From JAVBUY01 sp031552735 (GTDB taxonomy: Bacteria; Bacillota; Clostridia; Christensenellales; Aristaeellaceae): a stretch of 64,000 nt of DNA. Every line of letters starts with the position of its first letter. Within the stretch, counting starts at the first letter, position 1. The stretch is taken from NCBI GenBank assembly GCA_031552735.1, contig JAVBMF010000001.1, forward strand, positions 19,658 to 83,657, read 5' to 3'. Made by a program: the position numbers and the translations under genes. Below, in pieces: positions 16,801 to 24,777 of this stretch. Below the pieces are notes generated by a model. That model was not told the DNA's origin. It worked only from the letters and a program-made list of their open reading frames with translations, and made no database searches.

Positions 16801-18793
16801 CGAGCAGGTCGCCTCCGTGCTGACCGACCGGGAGGGCACATACTATTTCGATGGCCTCCAGCCCGACTATTACTGGCTGGCCTTTGGGCTGCCCGAGGGC
16901 TACCTGTTTACCCGCGAGGGCGGGCAAAGTCAGATGGTGCCCGACGACGGCGCGCATGTGACCGAAACCGAGGTGTTCCACCTGGGCATGGGCGAGGCCG
17001 TGACCGGCATCGATATCGGCGCGCTGCGCCCGGCGTCGATGAGCGGCTCGGTGTGGCTGGACAGCAACAACAACGGCCTGCCCGACCCGGGTGAGCCCGG
17101 GCTGGCGGACGTCGGCATTCGCTTGTTGTCCGATGCGGAAACCGACCGTGTCGCCGCCGAGGTGCTGACCGATGAGCAGGGCGTGTGGCGCGCCGAAGGG
17201 CTGATGCCCGGCACCTATACACTGACCGCCGAGTTGCCACAGGGACATCTCTTCGCGCGCGGTTCGGCGCGCGCCAATATTCGTGCCAGCATCATTGCCG
17301 ATGTGGACGCGACCGAAGGCGACGCCGCACCCATCACGCTGGCGCACGGCGAGCAAATGAACGGTCTGTATATCGGCGCGGTGCGCAGCGCCACCTTCAG
17401 CGGCACGGTCTGGTGCGATGGCAATGACAGCGGCCAATATGAGGACGGCGACGGGCGGCTGGAAGGCGTGGCCGTGTCGCTGATCGGCGAGGGCGCGCCG
17501 CATGAAACGCGCACCAATGCCGAAGGTGCCTATGAGTTTACCGATGTGCGCCCCGGCACCTACCAGCTTGCCTGCGATCTGCCGGAGGGCTATCTCTTCG
17601 CGCGGCCCAAGACGCAGGATCAGGTGGCACTGCTGTATGACGAGTCGGCCAGCTCTGCGCAGAGCAAAGCGTTTTCGATGGAGCAGGGCGAACAGCGCCA
17701 GGCGCAGGACATTGGCGCAGTGGCGCAAGCGGTGATCACCGCGCAGGTCTGGATGGACGCCGATCAGGACAACGCGCGCGCCGGTGACGAGCCGGGCGTG
17801 GAAAAAACGCTGGTGGAGCTGCTGGATGCGACCACTGGCGATGTGCTGGCCACCCAGCGCGCCAACAACGACGGCAGCGTGACCTTTGCCGCGCTGCGCG
17901 CGGGCGGCTATCAGCTGCGCTACACACTGCCGGATGGATACATCCTGGCCGAGGGCACAGAACTGACCGACCTGAACGCGCTGGAAACCGAGGGTTCCGG
18001 CCCGCGCATCGACCTGATTGCCGGACAGACGGCGGACACCGCGCCGGTTGCCGCCGTGCTCAGCGTGACCATTCGCGGGCAGGTATGGGAGGACACCGAC
18101 GCCACCGGCCTGCGCGAAACCAGCGAACCACCGCTACCCGGTACCGTCGTGACGCTGCTGGGCATTGGCGCGGATGGTGAGCGCACACCGCTGCGCACCC
18201 TCGATGTCGATGCCTATGGTCGATACACATTCGCGTCGGTGCGCCCCGGCAACTACGCGCTGCGCTTTGCGCTGCCGGGCACCTACCTATTTACCAACGC
18301 CCGTGTCGGCACCGACGATGTGAGCAGCAAGGTGCCGGTGCCCGAGGGGCAGGTCGGCGAAACCGACCCGTTTGTCGTGACGATGGGTCAGGAGCTTGCG
18401 CACATGGACGCCGGTGCGATCCAGCCCGGGGTGCTGGGCGACACCGTCTGGGTGGATGAGAACGGCAACGGCCTGCAAGACTACGGCGAGGCACCGCTGC
18501 CCGGGGTCAAGCTGGTGCTATTCCGCCTGTACACCGGCCGCGCCGAGCAACTGGTGGCCGAGACCACCAGCGACGAATACGGCCTGTATCGTTTCCACGC
18601 CGTGCGGCCCGGTCAGTACCGTTTGCGCGTGGAGCTGCCGGATGGGTACACGTTCACCATCAACCGCCCCGACCTGTCCGAGATCGACAGCGACGTGCCC
18701 GAAACGCCGGGCGCGGCCGGGGATACCGAGCCGTTCAACATCCGTTCCGGCGAAACGCGCCGCGATATCGACGTGGGCGCAAAGAAACAGTGA
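10823..18793 (+). CDS. Giant surface protein with prealbumin-like (SpaA/Cna-B) and SdrD-B-like repeats
   Basis: 2,656 aa, the largest gene here; GTG start behind AGGAGG. Residues about 12-32 are hydrophobic and form a signal peptide or signal anchor. Residues about 40-1260 hold a series of beta-sandwich modules of the SpaA/Cna-B kind, several with E-box-like endings (YLLQESAPMGYQ, YKLVMEQAPVGYM, YILQQISSPDGY). From about residue 1263 to the end there are 12 SdrD-B-like repeats of about 115 aa. They open with G-x-V-W-x-D-x-D-x-D/N-G (starting near 14611, 14965, 15296, 15620, 15993, 16340, 16696, 17043, 17401, 17743, 18079, 18440) and close with Y-x-F-x-x-L-x-P-G-x-Y-x-L-x-F-x-L-P. The Asp-rich loops suggest Ca binding. 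There is no LPxTG, C-terminal membrane anchor or wall-binding domain; the chain ends ...GAKKQ. Probably a stalk or adhesin held by its N-terminus or secreted. Confidence 0.9.
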   Translation: MKKAQRNNRPAARIALIVFAAALVWLGLHVFADFRVSESGKVVFVPAATEANARQYTLTVRGLTRGEPGEQTGAIACLPGAEFGIYAMDAEGNMAPWPDPEAPYRAYRIRTEDEPVAFALPDRTEFYLLQESAPMGYQMAAQEYWKLGEQRELVLDNAMPGGAIITAVNASGEKQAGAKLCLTAQNQTRFEGVSGVDGTWTLGALPAGNYLLDSVQPPKGMLPAQDAQRVVVVRDATWTTAQMNYVEPGKLAVQAERVSVDQTGQIVRTPLAGLTCDVLDEQGNAAVSLDTGAPAKLVCDQRGWAQAALPSGNYTVRVDQRSAQGNLLQAEAYQVRVTDEKTSTVQVITGSPECRVRVRVLGQTAQSAEVPLGAVSVTLTREGKTYGPYPTDDSGAAMSEALPAGAYAVALTGLPDGYALPATVQANGVDLAWQTDALQAGPATLTEVEIACPAVRTGRFMLRAGALGDDGSLQPQPVGEVTLAVLDAHGQPVVGGDGQPLTVRTDADGGFALTLPAGQYAVAATKAQAGVLKNAPVVLTLPAEDGAVVLMPTPDARLIVRAVDDSGARLSGASYRVTDAQGKHGFDLVCDTTGQAVSPVLKPGTYHIQSIDNPVGFAPTEPVAIECAAGRFTERSLVHSEQGTLRITAWADTMDAQGEQRQTPLADVSVALLQLRDGGQADNAADYVPYPSEQTPLLLRTDAQGIAKIAGATPRLPAGYYRARVVAWPDGFTGAAEPQPVEVINGATNEGAVMAVSTLGGLKLTLTDAADPAKPLADAVFALYPADGRGAARQLTSDARGMMLALDMPEGEYILQQISSPDGYSPLSTQTIQVPSAQVINATLTNARQGVLAADKRGYTFNANMQAFRVPLPGKYGVFTQANGQYLPYPSEAGQYVLCANISPIIGEYSEVSLPAAPEGTAYYLCEVPGTATQGYVDDRSYHEVFVFSGQRTQAEIAATSDKGFFALTLSDGVTGASVSGGSFALFAPRTGGQAWEVEPALRFAAEGGSYQNEMAMPAGRYKLVMEQAPVGYMLDAQVAPVEAEIEIPPYMQQGNPMAQVGWMVTPVPTTAQALGGSIVPTARDGQILVAHDWQGGAPMPLSAVTLEAALTDRAAGITGVSVGQAKDRDGGALDAKIAYRLVDGGWRWDDVRTLPGIQQGAQQVSLADVPQRISAVRVWYVQQATGTPQVGASFVPGDVAITTAGPKSQTVETTYSYRVQYLDEQGQPVESAPRYTERAVVDMGGGQPAPIALADKQPGGVVGSVWLEQSPDDGYWDAAESAAGLPPITVQLLRSVNLNVVQETRTDEQGNYRFDVTEMGNYRVRFVLPDAYLPAPFKGNDAFASTIADAAQGMTDAFPISASQRWTNLCAGVVHAATAQGVVWLDNDQDGARGDEAGLPGVSVTLLKKTANGAEQLVAEAMTDDQGQYRFGGLTAGQYIVRFALPDSTVFAKGAPVSEKAGVGSLALSVTQGTVCDIAPVGMLKLGSIGGVIWTDADSDGQQGVDETAQANLRVELLDENLQAVLASTLTDVQGRYRFTGLRPGAYVVRATLRGQYTFTQGGAITHSEGTVGYTDPIRLAMGQDIADLNAGALIPTGVVVHAWGDDNYQGMRGAYEKGVRGVRVALLPADAAVPQDLSALDWRETAADGTVRYDRMNPGSYRLAYALPDGWQPTRRVASGDRASILPDDGQASGVTEPFAVASGVGAYRVEMGLMLPATVQGTAWMDGDDSGLRDAGESGLQGVTVWLENAETGAATEKVTTDADGQYTIGGLMPGKYTMRVKLPDGCVFTGNARSVAKGLPARADAQEGASAAPFAIAMGQSMDAMDIGAVRLGGLSGALWADEDYSGAHENGEQPLSGVTVTLYSAEGVREMPISETTSGTDGKFALPALRPGTYRLGFTLPEGFVPTREDAQDKRVAFLPHERNVVRTAPIALAAGEIIDDIALGALRLGTVSGTAWEDADYDGNRGDTEKPLRNVLVTLWRNGEQQDEQVASVLTDREGTYYFDGLQPDYYWLAFGLPEGYLFTREGGQSQMVPDDGAHVTETEVFHLGMGEAVTGIDIGALRPASMSGSVWLDSNNNGLPDPGEPGLADVGIRLLSDAETDRVAAEVLTDEQGVWRAEGLMPGTYTLTAELPQGHLFARGSARANIRASIIADVDATEGDAAPITLAHGEQMNGLYIGAVRSATFSGTVWCDGNDSGQYEDGDGRLEGVAVSLIGEGAPHETRTNAEGAYEFTDVRPGTYQLACDLPEGYLFARPKTQDQVALLYDESASSAQSKAFSMEQGEQRQAQDIGAVAQAVITAQVWMDADQDNARAGDEPGVEKTLVELLDATTGDVLATQRANNDGSVTFAALRAGGYQLRYTLPDGYILAEGTELTDLNALETEGSGPRIDLIAGQTADTAPVAAVLSVTIRGQVWEDTDATGLRETSEPPLPGTVVTLLGIGADGERTPLRTLDVDAYGRYTFASVRPGNYALRFALPGTYLFTNARVGTDDVSSKVPVPEGQVGETDPFVVTMGQELAHMDAGAIQPGVLGDTVWVDENGNGLQDYGEAPLPGVKLVLFRLYTGRAEQLVAETTSDEYGLYRFHAVRPGQYRLRVELPDGYTFTINRPDLSEIDSDVPETPGAAGDTEPFNIRSGETRRDIDVGAKKQ

Positions 18794-18808
18794 GCAGCCG
18801 TCAACCCC

Positions 18809-18837
18809 TTGCCAAGAGATGGCAAACACGGTACAAT
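18809..18837 (+). promoter_or_regulatory. Promoter before frr
   Basis: TTGCCA, 17 bp, TACAAT, about 35 bases before frr. It probably drives the frr-uppS-cdsA-dxr-rseP-ispG-polC run. Confidence 0.55.
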
Positions 18838-18871
18838 ACATAAACAGGCACAATGACAGGAGGGCGACCGT

Positions 18872-19432
18872 ATGATCACGAAAATCCTCGACACCGCCAA
18901 GGAAAAAATGGGCAAAACTGCCGAGGTGCTGCGCAACGAACTGATGGCGATTCGCGCCGGACGCGCCAACCCGCAGTTGCTCGACCGCATTCAAGTGGAC
19001 TACTACGGCACCATGACGCCGCTGACCCAGATGGCCAACGTGTCCGCGCCCGAGCCGCGCATGCTGCTGATCTCGCTGTGGGACGTGAAGGCGCTGGGCG
19101 CGGTGGAAAAGGCGATCCTAAAGAGCGATCTGGGGCTGAACCCCACCAATGACGGCAAAGTGATTCGTCTGGTGCTGCCCGAACTGACCGAGGAGCGCCG
19201 CCGCGATCTGACCAAGTTGGTTAAGAAAACCACCGAGGACGCGAAGGTCGCGATCCGCTCGATCCGGCGCGACGCCATCGAGCATGTCAAGAAGCTGCCC
19301 AAGGATGCCGGTATCTCCGAGGACGAGATCAAGAAGGCCGAGGACGACATGCAGAAGATGACCGACAAGGCCATTGTCGATCTTGACCGCATTTGCGCCG
19401 ACAAGGAAAAGGAGATCATGGACATCAAATGA
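18872..19432 (+). CDS. frr: Ribosome recycling factor
   Basis: Splits post-termination ribosomes together with EF-G. 186 aa, standard length. It has the long helical segments of domain I, with the conserved ELMAIRAGRANPQLLDRIQVDYYG region at the N-terminus and the TEERRRDLTKLVKK hinge region. ATG 18872 follows GGAGGGCG. The stop overlaps the next small ORF (ATGA). The position before uppS-cdsA-dxr is the usual order in Bacillota. Confidence 0.98.
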   Translation: MITKILDTAKEKMGKTAEVLRNELMAIRAGRANPQLLDRIQVDYYGTMTPLTQMANVSAPEPRMLLISLWDVKALGAVEKAILKSDLGLNPTNDGKVIRLVLPELTEERRRDLTKLVKKTTEDAKVAIRSIRRDAIEHVKKLPKDAGISEDEIKKAEDDMQKMTDKAIVDLDRICADKEKEIMDIK

Positions 19433-19650
19433 GCCGCATCGGGAACCTGCTGGGCTGGCCGCTGGACAGGGCGATGGACGCGCTGCGAGCGCAGGGCATT
19501 GAGCCGGAGGTATCGCGCATCCTCGCGCCCCGGCGCGACGCCGGACAGGGCATGTGGCGCGTGGTGCGCGTGCGCGAGAACGGTGCGCACATAGACGCCT
19601 GTGCGTTTGTGACCACGGTGCGACAGGAACCAAACGGGAACGAGTGTTAG
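19429..19650 (+). CDS. Small PASTA-like protein coupled to frr
   Basis: 73 aa. Its ATG overlaps the frr stop (ATGA), so it is translationally coupled. The N-terminal half (GNLLGWPLDRAMDALRAQGI) resembles the opening helix of a PASTA domain, followed by beta strands (MWRVVRVRENGAHIDACAF). There is no signal peptide or membrane segment, which is unlike PASTA domains on kinases and PBPs. Its place between frr and uppS suggests a small cytosolic accessory protein. Function unknown. Confidence 0.75.
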   Translation: MSRIGNLLGWPLDRAMDALRAQGIEPEVSRILAPRRDAGQGMWRVVRVRENGAHIDACAFVTTVRQEPNGNEC

Positions 19651-19690
19651 CCACAGACTGTGGAGAAATGCCCAGATGCGAGGAGAACGC

Positions 19691-19736
19691 ATGCCTGTCT
19701 GAAGTGGCGCAATCGATGCGCCAAGGCAGCGGGCAT
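19691..19736. repeat. Palindrome, possible relative of the dispersed element
   Basis: TGGCGCA/TGCGCCA hairpin with a 5-base loop, flanked by ATGCC and GGCAT. The left flank GCCTGTCTG is identical to that of the intergenic copy at 42688-42744 read on the other strand. It fills most of the 137-base frr-uppS gap. Confidence 0.45.
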
Positions 19737-19787
19737 GGCGTCCACAGCGCAGCTGGGCGTTTATCGGCTGTCTGATAAGGAGAAACA

Positions 19788-20549
<762 letters not shown>

Positions 20550-20577
20550 CCCACGCTGTATTAGGGAGATGAGAAAC

Positions 20578-21390
20578 ATGCGCACGAGGATCATTACCGG
20601 CGCGCTGGCGCTGATTGGCGTGGCGGCCATGCTGTACTTTCGCGGCTGGCTGGCCAATCTCATCATCGTCGCGCTCCTGATCATGGGGCTGATCGAGGAA
20701 TACCGGGCGTTTTCGATGGTGCATAAGCCGGTGATGTGGCCCGCGATCGTTGCCGCCGTACTGGTGCTGCCCGCGTTCTTGCTGCGCGGCGTGGCCATGA
20801 TCGCGCCACTGCTGGTGCTGACCACGCTGCTGGTGATGCTGGTGGTGTGCTTCCGTAAAGCGCCGGATTGGGTGGATGCCGGAGTGTCCATGTATCCGCT
20901 GATCACCGTGTTTTTGCCGTTCTCGCTGATCTTTGTGCTGCTCAACGACGCCAGCCAGCCGCGCGGCAGCCACATGATCATGCTGGTGCTGGTCATCGCG
21001 CTGGCTGCCGACACGTTTGCGTACTTCATCGGCGTGCTGTTTGGCAAGCACAAGATGTGCCCCGAGGTCAGCCCCAAGAAAACCTGGGAAGGCGCGGTCG
21101 CGGGGCTTGCCGGCAGTGTGCTGGGCGCGATTGCCACCACCACCATCCTGGTGCGGCTGGGCTACAACATGCCCAAGCTGTTCGATGTGATCGTCATCGG
21201 CGTGTTGGGCGGCATGGCGGCGGAGGTCGGCGACCTCAGCGCGTCGCTGGTGAAACGCCACTGCGGCATCAAGGACTTCGGCAGCATTTTTCCCGGGCAC
21301 GGCGGCGTCATGGATCGCGTGGACAGCATCCTCTTCACGCTGATGGTGGTGTGCTCCTACGCGCTGGTGCTGCCCACGCGCATCCTATAA
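20578..21390 (+). CDS. cdsA: Phosphatidate cytidylyltransferase
   Basis: Integral membrane enzyme forming CDP-diacylglycerol from CTP and phosphatidate, the branch point of phospholipid synthesis. 270 aa with about seven hydrophobic segments. The family signature is SPKKTWEGAVAG in the middle and PGHGGVMDRVDSILFT at the end. ATG 20578 is chosen because GGGAGA sits about 8 bases before it; the ATG at 20569 overlaps that site. Confidence 0.96.
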   Translation: MRTRIITGALALIGVAAMLYFRGWLANLIIVALLIMGLIEEYRAFSMVHKPVMWPAIVAAVLVLPAFLLRGVAMIAPLLVLTTLLVMLVVCFRKAPDWVDAGVSMYPLITVFLPFSLIFVLLNDASQPRGSHMIMLVLVIALAADTFAYFIGVLFGKHKMCPEVSPKKTWEGAVAGLAGSVLGAIATTTILVRLGYNMPKLFDVIVIGVLGGMAAEVGDLSASLVKRHCGIKDFGSIFPGHGGVMDRVDSILFTLMVVCSYALVLPTRIL

Positions 21391-21413
21391 CAACAACCGC
21401 AAAGGAAAAAGCC

Positions 21414-22559
21414 ATGCGAGATATTTGCGTTCTGGGTTCTACGGGATCGATTGGCACGCAGGCGCTGGACGTGATCGCGCGGCACAGTGACCGGTTCCGC
21501 GCGACCGCGCTGGTGGCGCACAGCCAGGCCGACCTGCTGTTTGCGCAGGTGCGGAAGTTCCGCCCGCAGATGGCCGGACTAGTGATCGAGCCCGCGCATA
21601 TTCCCGACGACCTGCGCTTTTGCCAGTGGGTGTTTGGCGAGGGCTGCTTGACCGAGGCGGCGGCGCAAGCGCCAGCCGACAGTGTGCTGGTGTCGGTGGT
21701 CGGCTTTGCGGGGCTGAAGGGTGTGCTGGCCGCGCTAAAAGCCGGGCGATCCGTGCTGCTGGCCAACAAGGAACCGCTGGTGGCCGCCGGGCAGCTCGTG
21801 ACAGACGCGGCAACCCAAGCGGGCAAGCCGCTATTGCCGGTGGACAGCGAGCACAGCGCGATCTTCCAGTGCTTGCAGGGCGCGGCGGGCAATCCGGTAC
21901 GCCGCCTGCTCTTAACCGCGTCGGGCGGGCCGTTCCGCACATGGGACAAGGCCGACATCGCCAGCGCGACCGTCGCGCAGGCGCTCAAGCACCCCAACTG
22001 GGCGATGGGCAGGAAAATCACCATCGACTCGGCCAGCATGATGAACAAGGCGCTGGAGATCATTGAGGCCAAGTGGCTGTTTGGCGTCGCGCCGGAGCAG
22101 ATTGAAGTGCTGGTGCATCCCCAGAGCGTGCTGCATTCCGCGGTGGAGTTTATAGATGGCGCGGTCATCGCGCAGTTGGGCACGCCGGACATGCGCCTGC
22201 CCATTCTCTACGCGATGGCGTACCCGGAGCGCCTGCCCACCGGCGGCGACTTCCTCGATTTTACGCGCATGAGTCAGTTGAGCTTTGAAGCGCCTGACCG
22301 CGAGAAATTCCCCGCGATCCGGCTGGCGTATGAGGCGCTGAAAACCGGCGGCATTGCGCCGTGCGTGCTAAACGGCGCCAACGAGGTGGCGGTGCAGGCT
22401 TTTCTGGCCGAACGCATTCCCTTCGGGCGCATCGCCGCCACGGTAGAGGAAACACTGTCGCGCGTGCCCTCGGGCAGCGCCGATACGCTGGAGGCGGTGC
22501 TGGCAGCCGACCGCGCCGCCCGAGAAACCGCCGAACAGTGCATCGCAGGGAAGAAATGA
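21414..22559 (+). CDS. dxr: 1-deoxy-D-xylulose 5-phosphate reductoisomerase
   Basis: Second step of the MEP isoprenoid pathway: NADPH-dependent conversion of DXP to MEP. 381 aa. The nucleotide-binding start is LGSTGSIGTQALDV. The metal and substrate sites are in PVDSEHSAIFQCLQG, LTASGGPFR and KITIDSASMMNKALE. With ispG two genes downstream it shows the cell makes isoprenoids by the MEP route. The open frame upstream of 21414 overlaps cdsA and is not coding. Confidence 0.98.
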   Translation: MRDICVLGSTGSIGTQALDVIARHSDRFRATALVAHSQADLLFAQVRKFRPQMAGLVIEPAHIPDDLRFCQWVFGEGCLTEAAAQAPADSVLVSVVGFAGLKGVLAALKAGRSVLLANKEPLVAAGQLVTDAATQAGKPLLPVDSEHSAIFQCLQGAAGNPVRRLLLTASGGPFRTWDKADIASATVAQALKHPNWAMGRKITIDSASMMNKALEIIEAKWLFGVAPEQIEVLVHPQSVLHSAVEFIDGAVIAQLGTPDMRLPILYAMAYPERLPTGGDFLDFTRMSQLSFEAPDREKFPAIRLAYEALKTGGIAPCVLNGANEVAVQAFLAERIPFGRIAATVEETLSRVPSGSADTLEAVLAADRAARETAEQCIAGKK

Positions 22560-22613
22560 CGCCCGCTTGCGTATGATAGAGAAGCGCGTTTTCGCATAGA
22601 GAGGAAGACACAC

Positions 22614-23669
22614 ATGCAGTTACAAACCATTTGGTATGTCCTGGCGGCGCTGTTCATGCTGGGTGTGCTCATCACAGTGCACGAGCTGGGGCACTTTGTC
22701 GCCGCGCGCCTGACCGGCATGGCCGTCAACGAATTCGCCATCGGCATGGGGCCCAAGCTGTTCTCGCGCAAGAGCAAAAAGACCGGCACCACCTTCTCGC
22801 TGCGCGCGTTTCCGCTGGGCGGGTTCTGCCTGTTCTATGGCGAGGACGAGGAGATGGACGACCCGCGCGCCTATAACCGCCAGCCGGTGTGGAAGCGGTT
22901 TGTGTCGGTGCTGGCGGGACCGACCATGAACTTTGTGGTGGCCATCCTGCTGTTCATCGTGATGCTGGCGGCAGTCGGCCAGCGCGTGCTGGTCGATCAG
23001 CCGATCATCGGCAATCTGATGCCCGACAAACCCGCGATCACTGCCGGGCTGCAATCCGGCGACCTGATCACCGCGATCGACGGCGTGCCGATGACCACGC
23101 GCGAGCAGGTGTCCACCGCGATCATTGCCTGCGAGGGAAACCCGGTGACGCTCACCATCCAGCGCGCTGGTCAGGAGCTATCGCTGACCGTCACGCCCAG
23201 CTACAGCGAGGAGCAGGGCCGTTACCTGCTGGGCATCGAATACGCGTATTTGCGCCAGCGCATGCCGCTGGGGCAGGCGATCGGCCAGTCTTGGCAGCAG
23301 TGTGTGGAAGCGGTTAAGCTGATGTATACATCGCTGTGGGGCATGGTCACGCGCGGAGAGGGACTGGATCAGATGACCGGGCCGGTGGGCACGGTGGCGC
23401 TGATTCAGGAAGAAACCGCCAAGAACGGCTTTGAAATGTACATCCTGCTGGCCGCGATCATCAGCATCAATCTGGGCTTTGTCAACCTGCTGCCCATCCC
23501 CGGGCTGGACGGCAGCCGCCTGATCTTCTTCGCCATGGAGGCCATTCGCAGAAAGCCGATCAACCGCGATCTGGAGGGCACGATTCACTTTGTGGGGTTT
23601 GTGCTGCTGATTGGGCTGATGCTGGTCTTTACGTACAAAGATATCGCGCGGCTGGTGACAGGCGCGTAG
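22614..23669 (+). CDS. rseP: RIP metalloprotease RseP / site-2 protease
   Basis: Intramembrane zinc protease cutting transmembrane anti-sigma factors or signal-peptide remnants. 351 aa. HELGH zinc motif in the first membrane segment (residues about 22-26). A PDZ domain lies around residues 115-200. The second active-site motif is NLLPIPGLDG in a late membrane segment. ATG 22614 follows GAGGAAG. Usual position between dxr and ispG. Confidence 0.97.
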   Translation: MQLQTIWYVLAALFMLGVLITVHELGHFVAARLTGMAVNEFAIGMGPKLFSRKSKKTGTTFSLRAFPLGGFCLFYGEDEEMDDPRAYNRQPVWKRFVSVLAGPTMNFVVAILLFIVMLAAVGQRVLVDQPIIGNLMPDKPAITAGLQSGDLITAIDGVPMTTREQVSTAIIACEGNPVTLTIQRAGQELSLTVTPSYSEEQGRYLLGIEYAYLRQRMPLGQAIGQSWQQCVEAVKLMYTSLWGMVTRGEGLDQMTGPVGTVALIQEETAKNGFEMYILLAAIISINLGFVNLLPIPGLDGSRLIFFAMEAIRRKPINRDLEGTIHFVGFVLLIGLMLVFTYKDIARLVTGA

Positions 23670-23687
23670 CGCACATAGGGAGGGCAC

Positions 23688-24746
23688 ATGGCGGAGAACA
23701 CAAGAAGCATTCAAGTAGGCGCGGTGCCCATTGGCGGCGGCGCGCCGGTCAGTGTGCAGTCGATGACCAACACCCCGACCGACGATGTGCAGGCGACGTT
23801 GTCGCAGATTTGCGCGCTGGCCAAGGCCGGGGCGGACATCGTGCGCGTGTCGGTCTATGACCGGGCCTGCGCCGACGCGGTGCGCGCGCTGGTGGAGGGG
23901 AGCCCGGTGCCGCTGGTCGCCGACATCCACTTTGACCACACGCTGGCCATCGCCGCCGCGGAGCACGGCATCCACAAGCTGCGCATCAATCCGGGCAACA
24001 TCGGCGGGCACGAGAACGTGCGCCGTTTGGCCGACTGCGTGAAGGCGCACAAGATTCCGATCCGCATCGGCGTGAACTCCGGCTCGGTGGAGAAGGAAAT
24101 GCTGCGCAAGTATGGCGGGCCGACGCCCGAGGCGATGGTGGAAAGCGCGCTGAGTCACGCCAAGCTGCTGGAGGACTGCGGCTTTTATGATATCGTGCTG
24201 TCAATGAAGGCCTCCAGTGTGGCCAGCACCGTTGCGGCGTATCGGCTGGCCGCCGCGCGCTGCGCGTATCCGCTGCATCTGGGCGTCACCGAGGCCGGGC
24301 TGCCCGGGCAGGGAACGATCAAGTCGGCGATCGGTATCGGCGCGCTGCTGCTGGACGGTATCGGCGACACCATCCGCGTGTCACTGACCGGCGATCCGCT
24401 GCCCGAGCCCAAGGCGGGCATTGATATCCTGCGCGCCTGCGGGTTGCGTAAAAACCACATCACGTTTGTCTCCTGCCCGACCTGCGGACGCACGCGCATC
24501 GACGTGGCGGATATCGCACGGCGCGTGGAGCAGGAAGTGGGCGACCTGCCACTGCCGCTGACCGTGGCAGTGATGGGCTGCGTGGTCAACGGGCCGGGCG
24601 AGGCGCGCGAGGCAGACATTGGCATCGCGGGCGGCGACGGCGTGGGCGCGCTGTTTGTCAAAGGCGAGCCGCCGCGCAAGGTCGAGGGCGATCTGGCCGG
24701 TGCGCTGATCGAGGAGATCCGCAAACTGGCGGCAAAACAGGGCTGA
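23688..24746 (+). CDS. ispG: (E)-4-hydroxy-3-methylbut-2-enyl-diphosphate synthase
   Basis: 4Fe-4S enzyme of the MEP pathway converting MEcPP to HMBPP. 352 aa. The N-terminal TIM barrel begins IQVGAVPIGGGAPVSVQSMTNT. The cluster Cys are in SCPTCGRT and MGCVVNGPGEA. ATG 23688 behind AGGGAGGG. It sits between rseP and polC as in many Clostridia. Confidence 0.98.
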   Translation: MAENTRSIQVGAVPIGGGAPVSVQSMTNTPTDDVQATLSQICALAKAGADIVRVSVYDRACADAVRALVEGSPVPLVADIHFDHTLAIAAAEHGIHKLRINPGNIGGHENVRRLADCVKAHKIPIRIGVNSGSVEKEMLRKYGGPTPEAMVESALSHAKLLEDCGFYDIVLSMKASSVASTVAAYRLAAARCAYPLHLGVTEAGLPGQGTIKSAIGIGALLLDGIGDTIRVSLTGDPLPEPKAGIDILRACGLRKNHITFVSCPTCGRTRIDVADIARRVEQEVGDLPLPLTVAVMGCVVNGPGEAREADIGIAGGDGVGALFVKGEPPRKVEGDLAGALIEEIRKLAAKQG

Positions 24747-24777
24747 AAACCCGGCACAAAGGAAGGAGGGGATGCGC

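Noticed and set aside
14318..17728. 1,136-codon open frame antisense to the giant repeat protein
   Set aside because: It mirrors the periodic, GC-rich repeats of the + strand gene. It has no ribosome binding site, no domain pattern and a His/Gly/Arg-heavy composition typical of antisense frames.
14611..18780. Regular repeats considered as a CRISPR or satellite array
   Set aside because: Period about 345 bases, diverged at DNA level and in frame as protein repeats.
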